From contig NZ_CP070490.1 in NCBI RefSeq assembly GCF_016925635.1, positions 4,532,001-4,596,000 on the forward strand: a stretch of DNA of 64,000 bases. Direction: 5' to 3'. Both the position numbers and the translations under genes were made by a program. Shown here piece by piece: positions 41,801-50,155 of the stretch. The notes beneath the pieces were generated by a model that worked only from the letters and a program-made list of their open reading frames with translations, made no database searches and was not told where the DNA came from. Every line of letters begins with the position of its first letter. Position 1 is the stretch's first letter. The stretch comes from Lysinibacillus fusiformis. Its GTDB lineage: Bacteria; Bacillota; Bacilli; Bacillales_A; Planococcaceae.

Positions 41801-42659
41801 GATGGATGCCTCCTTTAAAGTAATACATGATATCTTCCAGAGAGGCACGTTCAATAATAACGGTGTCTCCGAAAATATTTTTTGCTGCCTTGATATTATC
41901 CGTTAATGCTTCAAATCCTGTTGTTGCACGATGAACATGAACAAATGCCTTTTCAGTATCTCTATCCAGAAGCTCCAATTGGCCTTTGACGAGTCCATAG
42001 TTTTCAGCTACATCGTGAATAGACTGATTAAATACTAATTCCCCTTTCTGTATAAAGGCTATATAATCTGCGATACGATCTAAATCAGTTGTAATGTGCG
42101 TAGAGAAGAAGATGGTGCGATTACTATCCACCATTAATTCCTGTAATAGATCTAACAGCTCCCGTCTAAAAATGGGATCTAATCCTGCTGTTGGCTCATC
42201 CATAATGATCAGCTCTGCGTGATGTGAGAGTGCTATCGCCAATGATGCCTTCATTTGCATCCCTTTTGAAAAAGTTTTTATCGCTTTGTTTAGTGGTAAT
42301 TCGAATTGTTCAACATATTGATAAAATAATGTGTCATCCCAGCGTTTGTAAGCAGGTGCAACTATGCGTTTTATATCTTTTAAGTTCAGCCCTTCAAAAA
42401 AGATATTGCCATCGTATACAAACCCAATGCGCTCCTTAATCGCCTTCTCATGCGTCTTGTAGTCCAATCCGAAAAGCTTCACTTCTCCGGTATCTGGTTT
42501 TAATAGATTCATCATCGTTTTTATCGTTGTCGACTTACCCGCGCCATTTGCTCCAATGAATCCCGTAACAAAGCCTCGCTTCACTTGTAAATCAATATTA
42601 TTTACAGAAAAACCTTTGAACTTCTTCGTTACATTTTTTAATTCAACCACATTTTCCAT
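41793..42659 (-). CDS. YtrB-like ABC transporter ATPase
   Basis: Walker A GANGAGKSTT, signature FSKGMQMKASLAIALSHHAE and Walker B LIIMDEPTAGLDP are intact. A C-terminal extension of about 80 residues (GLVKGQLELLDRDTEKAFVH) is characteristic of antibiotic- or envelope-stress exporters. ATG 42659 is eight bases after GAGGAG; its front overlaps the GntR gene stop region. Confidence 0.92.
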   Translation of the reverse strand: MENVVELKNVTKKFKGFSVNNIDLQVKRGFVTGFIGANGAGKSTTIKTMMNLLKPDTGEVKLFGLDYKTHEKAIKERIGFVYDGNIFFEGLNLKDIKRIVAPAYKRWDDTLFYQYVEQFELPLNKAIKTFSKGMQMKASLAIALSHHAELIIMDEPTAGLDPIFRRELLDLLQELMVDSNRTIFFSTHITTDLDRIADYIAFIQKGELVFNQSIHDVAENYGLVKGQLELLDRDTEKAFVHVHRATTGFEALTDNIKAAKNIFGDTVIIERASLEDIMYYFKGGIHHA

Positions 42660-42664
42660 TTCTT

Positions 42665-43036
42665 TCACTCCTCGTATAGAATCTTCAATAATTCCTGTAA
42701 CTCCTCAAGTGACAGGCCCATTTCTCTGCTATTCGTTATGACCGCGCTCAGCTGTTCCTCAATAACCTTCAGCTTCTTTTCTCTTATAACCTCTAAATTT
42801 TGCTCTGCAACAAAAGATCCTTTGCCGACAATGGAATAGATAAAGCCCGCCTTCTCTAATTCCTCATAGGCCCGTTTCGTCGTTATCACACTAATTTGTA
42901 AATCCTTTGCGAGGTTGCGCATAGAAGGTATTGCTGTCCCCTCCTGTAGTTCACCTGCTAAAATAAGTGATTTAATTTGATTCGTAATCTGTTCATAAAT
43001 TGGCTCCTTTGAACTGTTCGAAATAATGATTTGCAT
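42665..43036 (-). CDS. YtrA-type GntR regulator
   Basis: An N-terminal winged helix (EPIYEQITNQIKSLILAGEL, then PSMRNLAKDLQISVITTKRA and YEELEKAGFIYSIVGKGSFV) and a short 50-residue helical C-terminus define the YtrA subfamily, which represses its own ABC operon and is released by cell-envelope stress. 123 residues. A TTGTATATA inverted element lies upstream at 43269-43302. Confidence 0.92.
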   Translation of the reverse strand: MQIIISNSSKEPIYEQITNQIKSLILAGELQEGTAIPSMRNLAKDLQISVITTKRAYEELEKAGFIYSIVGKGSFVAEQNLEVIREKKLKVIEEQLSAVITNSREMGLSLEELQELLKILYEE

Positions 43037-43051
43037 GCCAATCCCTCTTTT

Positions 43052-43204
43052 TTATTTTTTTGAGAATATAGTTGAAATAATGCCCCCTAGTGCTGCAATC
43101 AGTATCGCAATAACATGAATTGAGATGGCCATATTAAAAAATGGAAAGGAGTAAGGGGTAATCCATTCGGTGAAGAACCTCGAATCCAAAATCCATCTTC
43201 CCAT
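43052..43204 (-). CDS. Small membrane protein preceding the GntR gene
   Basis: A 50-residue frame beginning MGRWILDSRFFTEWITPYSF, with the hydrophobic helix AISIHVIAILIAALGGIIST and a KK end. It ends 16 bases before the GntR start on the same strand. The ribosome site is weak (GGGAG 14 bases away). It may be a genuine operon member or the C-terminus of a lost one. Confidence 0.45.
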   Translation of the reverse strand: MGRWILDSRFFTEWITPYSFPFFNMAISIHVIAILIAALGGIISTIFSKK

Positions 43205-43268
43205 CCTCGCAACAAAATCTCCCTTCTCTAAAGGCGGAAATACATACGTTTACCTTCACCATTACATA

Positions 43269-43302
43269 TTGTATATATACTATATAAACATTATATACAC
43301 AA
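43269..43302. promoter_or_regulatory. Candidate operator of the YtrA-type regulator
   Basis: TTGTATATA and TATATACACAA form an imperfect inverted repeat spanning about 34 bp upstream of the operon; the size and place fit a YtrA operator. Confidence 0.4.
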
Positions 43303-43480
43303 ATGAAAATTTAGTTCAACCACTTTTTTGGTTGAAAGGAAATTTTTCACCAATAAGAGGAGGACATGAATGAATGATATTTCTGTAAAGTAAGAGGTTT
43401 AATCTAAAGTACAAGTAGCTTTGATAAATAATAAATAGAAGGAGCATGTTACTAACAGATAAAGACCTTTAGGCAAGGCG

Positions 43481-43562
43481 CGGGTTGATTTCCGTTCGCT
43501 CCAGGGTCTCCTCTGTGACGCTAAATCCCCTAGGAGTGACGCTGGCTCCACTCCAATCAACC
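43481..43562 (+). repeat. Bacillaceae-type palindromic repeat, copy 1
   Basis: It begins CGGGTTGATTTCCGTTCGCT and ends GGCTCCACTCCAATCAACC, so its ends are inverted repeats of each other. The same ends occur in copy 2 in opposite orientation. GC content is well above the surroundings. No protein frame. Confidence 0.6.
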
Positions 43563-43750
43563 ATTCTGCAAAATGTCTTTACTTTTTCATACTAGCATAG
43601 CAATCAAATAGCCCAATATCTGTATTCTTGGGGGGGATAGGATTTATATTTTCAATGTGGAGAAGTGATGCGTGACAACACCCCTCCATAAAGAGTAGTG
43701 AACATCTTCACTTTATCTGAAAATCTTTGCTAAAAAATTAAATATTTATT

Positions 43751-43876
43751 TGGTTGGAGTGGAGGGCTACTTGACCGTGGGATCGCGAGACAGGCAAAAC
43801 TCTAAACGAAGCGGTAACGGAGGAAGCGATTCGGCGCTCGCCCACAGGAAAGCAAGTAGCCTGCAACGGAAATCCA
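43751..43876 (-). repeat. Bacillaceae-type palindromic repeat, copy 2
   Basis: On the minus strand it begins TTGGATTTCCGTTGCAGG and ends CCCTCCACTCCAACCA, with CTACTTG / CAAGTAG as inner arms. It shares both ends with copy 1 but has a longer and different middle. A frame across it is not a gene. Confidence 0.6.
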
Positions 43877-43927
43877 ATTTCACTTTTCACAAAAATTCTA
43901 TGGATGGTTTTGTTTTTCAACACTAAA

Positions 43928-43964
43928 GAGCATGTTTGATAAATAGCTCTATCAAAACATGCTC
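43928..43964. terminator. Hairpin, probable terminator
   Basis: GAGCATGTTTGAT pairs with ATCAAAACATGCTC around a short loop; no intact gene adjoins, so it could belong to a lost gene. Confidence 0.45.
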
Positions 43965-44106
43965 CTATAAGATTTTGTAATTATTCTCCACAACAGCTAT
44001 TTGGCTATCGATTGTATCTTGTCGTTTTAACGGTGTATTTCATCCATCTTAAATTATATACACCTATTCAGCTATGTTCATTTTGAGATTGCTATTTGAT
44101 AATTTA

Positions 44107-44176
44107 TGATATAATGAATCATCTGACTATACTGGCAAGACAACGGCTGTAGCGTGTGACGACGCTGCGGCTTTTT
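44107..44176 (+). ncRNA. Candidate short RNA, promoter-hairpin element copy C
   Basis: Extended -10 TGATATAAT (44107-44115), then ATCTGACT as in copy A, then GCTGTAGCGT / ACGCTGCGGC (44146-44171) and TTTTT. Compared with copy A, one T-A pair has become C-G and another T-A has become T-G, so the stem is preserved. Predicted RNA of about 55 nt. Confidence 0.5.
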
Positions 44177-44237
44177 AAATGTATAAATAAGCTATATTTA
44201 CACAAACTATTAATGAGTGTATCGCACGCACTTCATA

Positions 44238-44273
44238 GGCTATGACGTTGGTTGACCGTCACAGCCTTTTTTA
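44238..44273 (+). terminator. Terminator hairpin
   Basis: GGCTATGACG / CGTCACAGCC followed by a run of seven T, about 60 bases after the copy C element. Confidence 0.6.
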
Positions 44274-44329
44274 TTGTTTAAATTTATTTTAAAGGCAATA
44301 AACTATACAAAAGGAGTTAGCTTTTCATA

Positions 44330-44410
44330 TAAATAGTAGTGTTAAGCTAAACTAGTTTAACTTGTACCTCCCGAATTGTTACTTAGGGTCACTTCCAGCC
44401 GAGTGACCCT
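44330..44410 (+). repeat. Conserved intergenic element Y, copy 1, upstream of YjcZ gene
   Basis: Shares with 63341-63418 the blocks TAGTAGTGT, AAGCT, ACCTCC, GAATTGTTACT (near-identical) and the hairpin AGGGTCACT / AGTGACCCT. It lies about 130 bases before the yjcZ-like gene and may be an RNA element or a terminated short transcript. Confidence 0.5.
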
Positions 44411-44537
44411 TAAATATTTCTAATTCGTACGAACCACGATAAATATGTAATATACATTTTTTGAAAAAGGAGAATAACTGGCTAGCTGCTTTCTATAACT
44501 TTACATATTCTAGATGACTGAAAGGAGGGACTTTAAT

Positions 44538-44654
44538 ATGGGATATGAAGTTTACGGTTCAAGCTATGGCAAGCACGATAATTTATCATTCGCTCTAATT
44601 GTTGTCCTATTTATTCTTTTAATTATTGTCGGCGCTAGTTTCTTGCATAATTAA
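44538..44654 (+). CDS. YjcZ-family small sporulation protein
   Basis: A 38-residue product: a short glycine/tyrosine-rich N-terminus (GYEVYGSSYGKHDN) and a single hydrophobic helix (FALIVVLFILLIIVGASFLH). This is the typical YjcZ-like sporulation peptide form. AAAGGAGGGA precedes the ATG at proper spacing. A terminator follows at 44751. Confidence 0.8.
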   Translation: MGYEVYGSSYGKHDNLSFALIVVLFILLIIVGASFLHN

Positions 44655-44750
44655 TACTTGTATTATTGGCAACAATTAAAAACCTGCATTACGCCTTCTG
44701 CTACTAGTGGAATGCCTATCTATCAGCCTTATCTTTTCATGCTATGACCA

Positions 44751-44784
44751 AAGGGTCGTCTCCCACTCTGGTGACCCTTTTTTA
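44751..44784 (+). terminator. Terminator after YjcZ-like gene
   Basis: AAGGGTC / GACCCTT hairpin followed by TTTTTTAGC. Confidence 0.65.
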
Positions 44785-45023
44785 GCTTCTTTCCTCATAT
44801 GCATACTTTGTCACACTTCATTTTAGTAAACAAATTATTTTAAGTGTTTTCTTGATAGCGCCATATTCTATATCCATTGTTTTAGCATCGTGTATAGAAT
44901 TCTTAATTGTGATGGCTTACATATGTCAAAACAAGCTCGGCTGCTCATATAAAGTACTAATCTAACATAAAGTTCATACAATATAAACATAATTAAGGCT
45001 AAAAATAACAAAGGAGAATGGCT

Positions 45024-45422
45024 ATGAGCATTGAATTTATTACACTTGCACCAACAATATTGCAAGTGTTTAAAGCAGGAGAATCGAATCCAAAAAAAGT
45101 AAAGCGCATTGTTTATGGACAAGCTACATCTGATGCAAATGGGATAGCCACATTTTATTTTACAGACAACGCATTAGCTAATGGCTCCCCTCTTTTATCA
45201 ACAATTGACTATGCCGTGTCAAGCGTATACTCTACAAATTCGTCGATAAATGTAAGACCGAGAGCACAAATGAGGGAGAAGAATAGTATTGGAAAATATG
45301 TCTCTGCTAATATTACCAATATTAGTGGTGTCACAGTATTAGGAATTAGTGTATTAGGATCAGAAAATCCAGTAAGTGGCGTTATTGTAGATTTTATGGT
45401 TTTAGGTAGTTTTGATGTGTAA
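45024..45422 (+). CDS. Hypothetical beta-rich protein, 132 residues
   Basis: ATG 45024 follows AAAGGAGAATGG. The protein alternates short hydrophobic strands and turns (IATFYFTDNALANGS, GVTVLGISVLGSENPVSGVI, VDFMVLGSFDV), with no signal peptide, cysteine or helix. The style is that of phage or spore-surface structural proteins; no family recognised. 45423-45766 shows no gene. Confidence 0.6.
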   Translation: MSIEFITLAPTILQVFKAGESNPKKVKRIVYGQATSDANGIATFYFTDNALANGSPLLSTIDYAVSSVYSTNSSINVRPRAQMREKNSIGKYVSANITNISGVTVLGISVLGSENPVSGVIVDFMVLGSFDV

Positions 45423-45766
45423 GAATGGCATATACCAGCCCCACGTAAATACTCCCTCCTGCTGCTTCTGCGTTCATTATCGTCCGTGTTGGGTTGTAGA
45501 CAACTTGTTTAGGGAATCTGCGCTACAACGTTTATCAAAATCATTGGGATAACTACTTAAATCCTCTTGAAAATCTATGCAATTTCTTTCAATGAAAAAT
45601 ATTGGGTAAAAATTTAGGTACAGTTCACTTGAAATGCAGGATTGTTTACAGGTGATTTTCGTACGGTAGTATTTCAAAGGGGCGTTTTGGAAGGTGCGTT
45701 AAAGATAAAAAATCAATTATTAAATCTAAAATAAAGATCTCAATATGTTTTGAGTCAAAAAAATAT

Positions 45767-45795
45767 AGACAAAGTCGAAAAAATCGACTTTGTCT
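45767..45795 (-). terminator. Terminator of the cold-shock gene
   Basis: Perfect AGACAAAGTCGA / TCGACTTTGTCT hairpin with ATATTTTTTTG after it on the minus strand, about 38 bases beyond the stop. Confidence 0.8.
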
Positions 45796-45832
45796 ATTGA
45801 AAGCACTCTATTCAAGAATGTTTTTTTTAAAA

Positions 45833-46033
45833 TTAAAGTTTAACGATGTTAGCAGCTTGTGGTCCGCGTTGACCTTCTTCTACTGTGAATTCAACTTTTT
45901 GACCTTCTTCAAGTGATTTGAAACCTTCACCTTGGATAGCTGAGAAGTGAGCGAATACGTCTTGTCCGCCTTCTACTTCGATGAAACCAAAACCTTTTTC
46001 TGCGTTAAACCATTTTACTGTACCTTGTGTCAT
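45833..46033 (-). CDS. Cold-shock protein, CspA family
   Basis: A 66-residue single cold-shock domain with RNP1 KGFGFIEV and RNP2 DVFAHFSAI; it binds single-stranded RNA and DNA as a chaperone. TGGAGGTCA ribosome site. A long inverted repeat lies 58-113 bases upstream, in or near the 5' leader. It resembles B. subtilis CspB/CspD, but I cannot say which paralogue. Confidence 0.95.
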   Translation of the reverse strand: MTQGTVKWFNAEKGFGFIEVEGGQDVFAHFSAIQGEGFKSLEEGQKVEFTVEEGQRGPQAANIVKL

Positions 46034-46090
46034 TTAAATGACCTCCAATAATGTTATTAAATAAAATCATACAACTTCCAAAGAAAAAAA

Positions 46091-46146
46091 TTCACATATT
46101 ACAAAAAGTAACTAACAAAACACGATTACTCTTTGTAATATGTGAA
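46091..46146. promoter_or_regulatory. Inverted repeat in the cold-shock gene leader region
   Basis: TTCACATATTACAAA and TTTGTAATATGTGAA form perfect 15-bp arms around a 26-base loop upstream of the csp start. Possibly a terminator of unknown upstream transcription or a leader structure. Confidence 0.4.
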
Positions 46147-46426
46147 TTTATTATTTCTTTAAGAAAGATTCTATTACATACAGTATATGATAAAAAATCG
46201 TATTAGTCCAGCCCTAAATGAAATTTTTATCAATGAAAGGCTAAAACCTACAATTACCACTTATTTTAAAAGTTAAAATTAGTCATTTCATCACCATTAA
46301 GCAGTTACAGAATAATTATTTATTGAGGAATATCTCGCCAGTCACTTACATCCCATTAACCTTCATTATTTCTCCACAGCCTCCACACTTGATAGCGCTC
46401 TTTGGTCTCATTCACTCTACTCCCGT

Positions 46427-47302
46427 TTATGCCTCCTTAGGTTCAACATGGACATGCACTTCATAAACCCCTTGCTTTTCAACCATATTTTTTTCAACAA
46501 CAGAAGCGACATCGTGAGCTTTCGTGATATCTAGCTTTGCATCTACAAGAATAACGACATCGATTACCTCGTTATTACCATAATTTCTTCCTCTGATTTC
46601 TTTCAACCCTTTAACGCCATCTATTTTTAAAATAATTTCTTTGTATGTTTGAAGAATTTTCTCATCAAATCCATCAGAAAGTTCATGAGAAGCATCTTTA
46701 AAAATCTCCCAAGCTGTTTTACAAATGATGAAACCTACAATAATAGCTGTTACCGTATCTAACCATGGCATATGTAGTTGTGATCCCAAAATACCTACAG
46801 CGGTTCCAATACTTACCCAAGCGTCTGACAAATTATCCTTAGCAGCTGCCATAACGGCTTTACTGTTGATCTTTTCTGCCAATTTTTTGTTATAGCGATA
46901 GACAAAATACATCACCAATGTCGATCCTAATCCCACATAGGCTGCAACCATATCTGGCGATTCTTTTCCACCTTGAAAAATTGAAATAAAAGCACCCACT
47001 AATACTTGAATACCAACTGCCATCATTATAAATGAAGCGACCATCGATGCAATGGTTTCACTTTTCCAATGCCCATATCGATGATCATGATCTGCAGGTT
47101 TTTGTGAAAGCTTTAGTCCAATCAGTACTGCAATAGAGGCAATTATATCTGTTGTATTATTTAATCCATCCGCCTTTAAAGCCTCTGAACCACTCATGTA
47201 ACCAATTCCAACTTTCACGATGGATAAAACTATATAGGCAATAATACTGATGATGGCGCCACGTTCACCTAATTTAAGGTTATTATATCTTTCTGCTTCC
47301 AA
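46427..47302 (-). CDS. Cation diffusion facilitator (metal efflux) protein
   Basis: Six transmembrane helices in the first 200 residues with the metal-site motifs ALKADGLNNTTDIIAS (D, N, D), HDHRYGHWKSETIAS and KDNLSDAWVSIGTAVG. A cytoplasmic C-terminal domain (ILKIDGVKGLKEIRGRNYGN and VHVHVEPKEA) completes the family form. TTG 47302, eight bases after GGGAGG, is a better start than the upstream ATG. Exports Zn, Mn, Fe or similar divalent cations; which one is not evident. Confidence 0.9.
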   Translation of the reverse strand: MEAERYNNLKLGERGAIISIIAYIVLSIVKVGIGYMSGSEALKADGLNNTTDIIASIAVLIGLKLSQKPADHDHRYGHWKSETIASMVASFIMMAVGIQVLVGAFISIFQGGKESPDMVAAYVGLGSTLVMYFVYRYNKKLAEKINSKAVMAAAKDNLSDAWVSIGTAVGILGSQLHMPWLDTVTAIIVGFIICKTAWEIFKDASHELSDGFDEKILQTYKEIILKIDGVKGLKEIRGRNYGNNEVIDVVILVDAKLDITKAHDVASVVEKNMVEKQGVYEVHVHVEPKEA

Positions 47303-47554
47303 TTCACTTACCTCCCACTTACGTACATTATCATCATAACAACCCAACATCGAGTGGGTCTACAGCAACCTTTTTGCCTTACTATACATAAGTAGGGCGA
47401 AGATAAAAGTGTTGATTATGGGAAAAAATACAGCACTTAGGAAGAAACTTAATTACTGGTTAAAAACCTAGAAATTATTATACTAAACGAATAAAATAAT
47501 AGTGTATCTGTTCTTTAAGATTTTTTCCTCCAACGAACACACCTGACAAAACTT

Positions 47555-47586
47555 GGTCATTTCCAAATTCGGAAGTGACCTTTTTT
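47555..47586 (+). terminator. Terminator hairpin, plus strand
   Basis: GGTCATTTCC / GGAAGTGACC followed by TTTTTT; no plus-strand gene is visible before it. Confidence 0.5.
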
Positions 47587-47601
47587 ATGGGCACGTAAAA
47601 A

Positions 47602-47628
47602 AGCCTTGCCACAAATCGTAGCAAGACT
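47602..47628 (-). terminator. Terminator of the SDR gene
   Basis: AGTCTTGC / GCAAGGCT on the minus strand followed by TTTTTTAC, 20 bases after the stop. Confidence 0.75.
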
Positions 47629-47648
47629 CTTGATCTCAATTTTATTCT

Positions 47649-48404
47649 CTATCCTCGCAGAAATCCGCCTTCTGAGTGGATTATTTGTCCAGTTATCCAT
47701 GTAGCTTCATCACTAGCTAGAAAGCCAATCACTTTGGCCACATCCTCTGGCGTTCCGAGTCGACCCATTGGAAATTTAGGTAATAAATAACCTCTAATTT
47801 CATCATTCATCCATGTAGAATCTGTTGGTCCCGGATTGACAGCATTTACGGTAATGCCTAGCGGTGCTAGCTCCTGTGCTAATGATCTAGTAAAGGCTGA
47901 AATTGCCCCTTTTGTTGCTACATAGGCTAGCTCTCCCATCATAGGACCTAAATCTTGACCAGATGTCATATTAATGATTCTCCCTGAGATTAAGTTAGCT
48001 TTTTCAAAAAGACGGGCAAATTCCACACAAAGAAGAAAGGTGGACCTCATATTCACCGCGTAATGTTCGTCTAATGTTTGAGCATCTAACACTAGATAGC
48101 CATCCTGTGCTGAATGGGCAGCATTATTTACTAAAATGGAAGGTACGCCCAGTTGTTCGACGGCCGTTTGGCGTATCGTTTGGGCTGACTGTGAATCTGA
48201 TAAATCAATCGTCATTTCTTCACAAGAAACACCCATACTCAAAATCTCCTGTTTGAATTCGCCAATCCAATTACGATCAGCATGCCAGTGTGTAAAAAAA
48301 ATACTGACACCATCCGCAGCTAATCTTCTACAAATAGCTGTGCCAATATCTCGTGGGTGGCTTGCACCTGTAATGATCGCTATTTTATGCTGCATTTTAC
48401 TCAT
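47649..48404 (-). CDS. Short-chain dehydrogenase/reductase (3-oxoacyl-ACP reductase-like)
   Basis: The NAD(P)-binding pattern ITGASHPRDIGTAICRRLA is a variant of TGxxxGIG; NNAAHS, the serine of NMTSGQDLG, the catalytic YVATKGAISAF (YxxxK) and NAVNPGPTDS are present, and LASDEATWITGQIIHSEGG ends it. 251 residues, the usual length. Substrate not predictable. A GGGGGT site precedes ATG 48404. Confidence 0.92.
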   Translation of the reverse strand: MSKMQHKIAIITGASHPRDIGTAICRRLAADGVSIFFTHWHADRNWIGEFKQEILSMGVSCEEMTIDLSDSQSAQTIRQTAVEQLGVPSILVNNAAHSAQDGYLVLDAQTLDEHYAVNMRSTFLLCVEFARLFEKANLISGRIINMTSGQDLGPMMGELAYVATKGAISAFTRSLAQELAPLGITVNAVNPGPTDSTWMNDEIRGYLLPKFPMGRLGTPEDVAKVIGFLASDEATWITGQIIHSEGGFLRG

Positions 48405-48466
48405 TATTTTTACCCCCAGTTAATATGGGATGCTTTCGATGGTTATTGAGATTTTAAATAAAAAAA

Positions 48467-48490
48467 GAGCATCACCATAATGGTCTGCTC
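48467..48490 (-). terminator. Terminator after the 48641 gene
   Basis: GAGCAGACCAT / ATGGTGATGCTC on the minus strand followed by TTTTTTTATTT. It is about 150 bases past the stop of the upstream gene and precedes the SDR gene. Confidence 0.6.
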
Positions 48491-48640
48491 CGTTTTTAGG
48501 AATCAAAACTCCTCACCGCGCACCCTTGAAAATGAACATCATACCTAGATACACTTTCCCCTTAAAAAAGCTACAGCATTTGCCACATATAGCGTATGAA
48601 TTCCCCTTTCTTCATATAATACAAAAATTTGTCTTAATTT

Positions 48641-49297
48641 CTAATCTAAAATTTTAATTTTATTTTGAACGTCAATAGAAAATGTTTCTATATCAAATTG
48701 ATGCTGTTTTATTGTGTCTTCCGCTAACTGTTGAGCCTTCTTTTTAGCTATGTCATTTTTCTCTTCTGTTAAATTAATCCTTATCTGAATTTCCTCCGAC
48801 ATAATACTATGATCAATGCTAAAGGCGCCAAAATTTTGTTCAATCATCGTCTCAAATAGATTGGCCATTACATCGTTATAACTTAGCCGAGTCGAGAACG
48901 CTTCTGCTGGCTCATAGAGATTCTTTAACGTTATTTGAAAAGAGATGGGGTTTAAATCATTGTCTTTTATAACACCCAACATCGTTTCTTCTATATGTTG
49001 CTTTGTCTTATGATCGACCTTGGCGGGTAATGACACAAGGAGCTCGATTTTCCCATTGGATAGAATCCCATAATCTAATTGAAAGCTATAGGATTCCTTG
49101 CGCAATGCATGAAAAATCTCACTGATTAAAAATTGATATTGCTGAATATAACGCAATAATTCATTATTGCTAGGTCGTGACAGAGGAGCATTGGATTTTT
49201 CAGCAGAATGAATAGGTGCATTTGGAAAAAAGAAAAATGCACCACAAACAAGAATCGAAAGTAGCAACCATAACGTAAATATCTTTTTGATAAACAT
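48641..49297 (-). CDS. Membrane-anchored hypothetical protein with two repeated modules
   Basis: N-terminal signal-anchor helix (FTLWLLLSILVCGAFFFFP). The outside part contains two alike modules of about 55 residues: FQLDYGILSNGKIELLVSLP...ISFQITLKN and FSIDHSIMSEEIQIRINLTE...ETFSIDVQN. Each has two strands, a helix and a closing strand. This indicates an internal duplication. No family recognised. Confidence 0.65.
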   Translation of the reverse strand: MFIKKIFTLWLLLSILVCGAFFFFPNAPIHSAEKSNAPLSRPSNNELLRYIQQYQFLISEIFHALRKESYSFQLDYGILSNGKIELLVSLPAKVDHKTKQHIEETMLGVIKDNDLNPISFQITLKNLYEPAEAFSTRLSYNDVMANLFETMIEQNFGAFSIDHSIMSEEIQIRINLTEEKNDIAKKKAQQLAEDTIKQHQFDIETFSIDVQNKIKILD

Positions 49298-49343
49298 TTA
49301 TAGCCCCCTTATTGGGGACTATATGCCAATTATCTAAAGTAAA

Positions 49344-49817
49344 TTACGGTAGAATCTTATAAAACAACACACGGTCTTGTTTTTCGCCACCATAATTACT
49401 ATGAATGGACATATTATCCATCACTTTGTCACCTTTTTCCATTCTAAAGCCCATATTTGTATGAAAGGCAATAGACACTTCGTTAATAGGCGACGTGACA
49501 CATTTCACAATATTTCGATGGTATTGCTTCACAACATGAAAGAATACATCATATAATCTTTTTGCAATATTCTGTTTTCTATAATCAGGATGGACCCCAA
49601 CAAAATGGATAAACGCTTCATTTGTTTTGGACTGCGATAAAAAGCCGATGAGGAAGCCGATAATTTCGCCATCCTTCTCCATTATCAGACTCGTATTTGT
49701 AAAGTGATCAAAAAATAATTTAGGCAGCTTATCTGACATATTCCTGCCGCCCCACCACTTATCAATTAATGGAGATAAAGTATAGTAATCTGAACTCTGT
49801 ACACTACGAATGTTCAT
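49344..49817 (-). CDS. GNAT-family acetyltransferase
   Basis: GNAT motifs: EIIGFLIGFLSQSKTNEAFI, HFVGVHPDYRKQNIAKRLYD (acetyl-CoA binding) and NEVSIAFHTNMGFRMEKGD. ATG 49817 follows AAGGAGGAGGG and is chosen over ten upstream codons. Substrate unknown. Confidence 0.88.
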   Translation of the reverse strand: MNIRSVQSSDYYTLSPLIDKWWGGRNMSDKLPKLFFDHFTNTSLIMEKDGEIIGFLIGFLSQSKTNEAFIHFVGVHPDYRKQNIAKRLYDVFFHVVKQYHRNIVKCVTSPINEVSIAFHTNMGFRMEKGDKVMDNMSIHSNYGGEKQDRVLFYKILP

Positions 49818-49853
49818 GGAATCCCTCCTCCTTTTCAACTCATACAACAGATT

Positions 49854-50078
49854 TTATGGTCTGAATGTATCGACAGCTACAACAATGAGATAAATGGTGA
49901 CTATCACCATTGCAAACACACTACCAATCCGTATCAATTTTATTTGCAAATCGGATACCTCTGGTGTTTCTTTATAACGCCAACGCTCAAAGAATAAAGA
50001 ACTTTCCTCAGGATCATACAAACTCCAAATACAATAACCATAAACAGGTATAGATAAAACAATGCAGATGAATAACAT
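49854..50078 (-). CDS. Hypothetical small membrane protein
   Basis: ATG 50078 follows GGAGGG by eight bases. Two hydrophobic helices (MLFICIVLSIPVYGYCIWSL; GSVFAMVIVTIYLIVVAVDT) flank a polar section. It lies seven bases downstream of the next minus-strand gene boundary and may share a transcript with the GNAT gene. Function unknown. Confidence 0.6.
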   Translation of the reverse strand: MLFICIVLSIPVYGYCIWSLYDPEESSLFFERWRYKETPEVSDLQIKLIRIGSVFAMVIVTIYLIVVAVDTFRP

Positions 50079-50155
50079 CTCTATACCCTCCATCAAGGAT
50101 GCTTAATCCTATTCTTATTTTACCCTACCATTTATTTCAATATCAATGGTTCTAT

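Noticed and set aside
43481..43876. CRISPR array
   Set aside because: Only two diverged palindromic repeats in opposite orientation, no regular spacers and no cas genes.
43738..43923. 61-codon minus-strand frame
   Set aside because: Runs through the GC-rich palindromic repeat, and is explained by the repeat.
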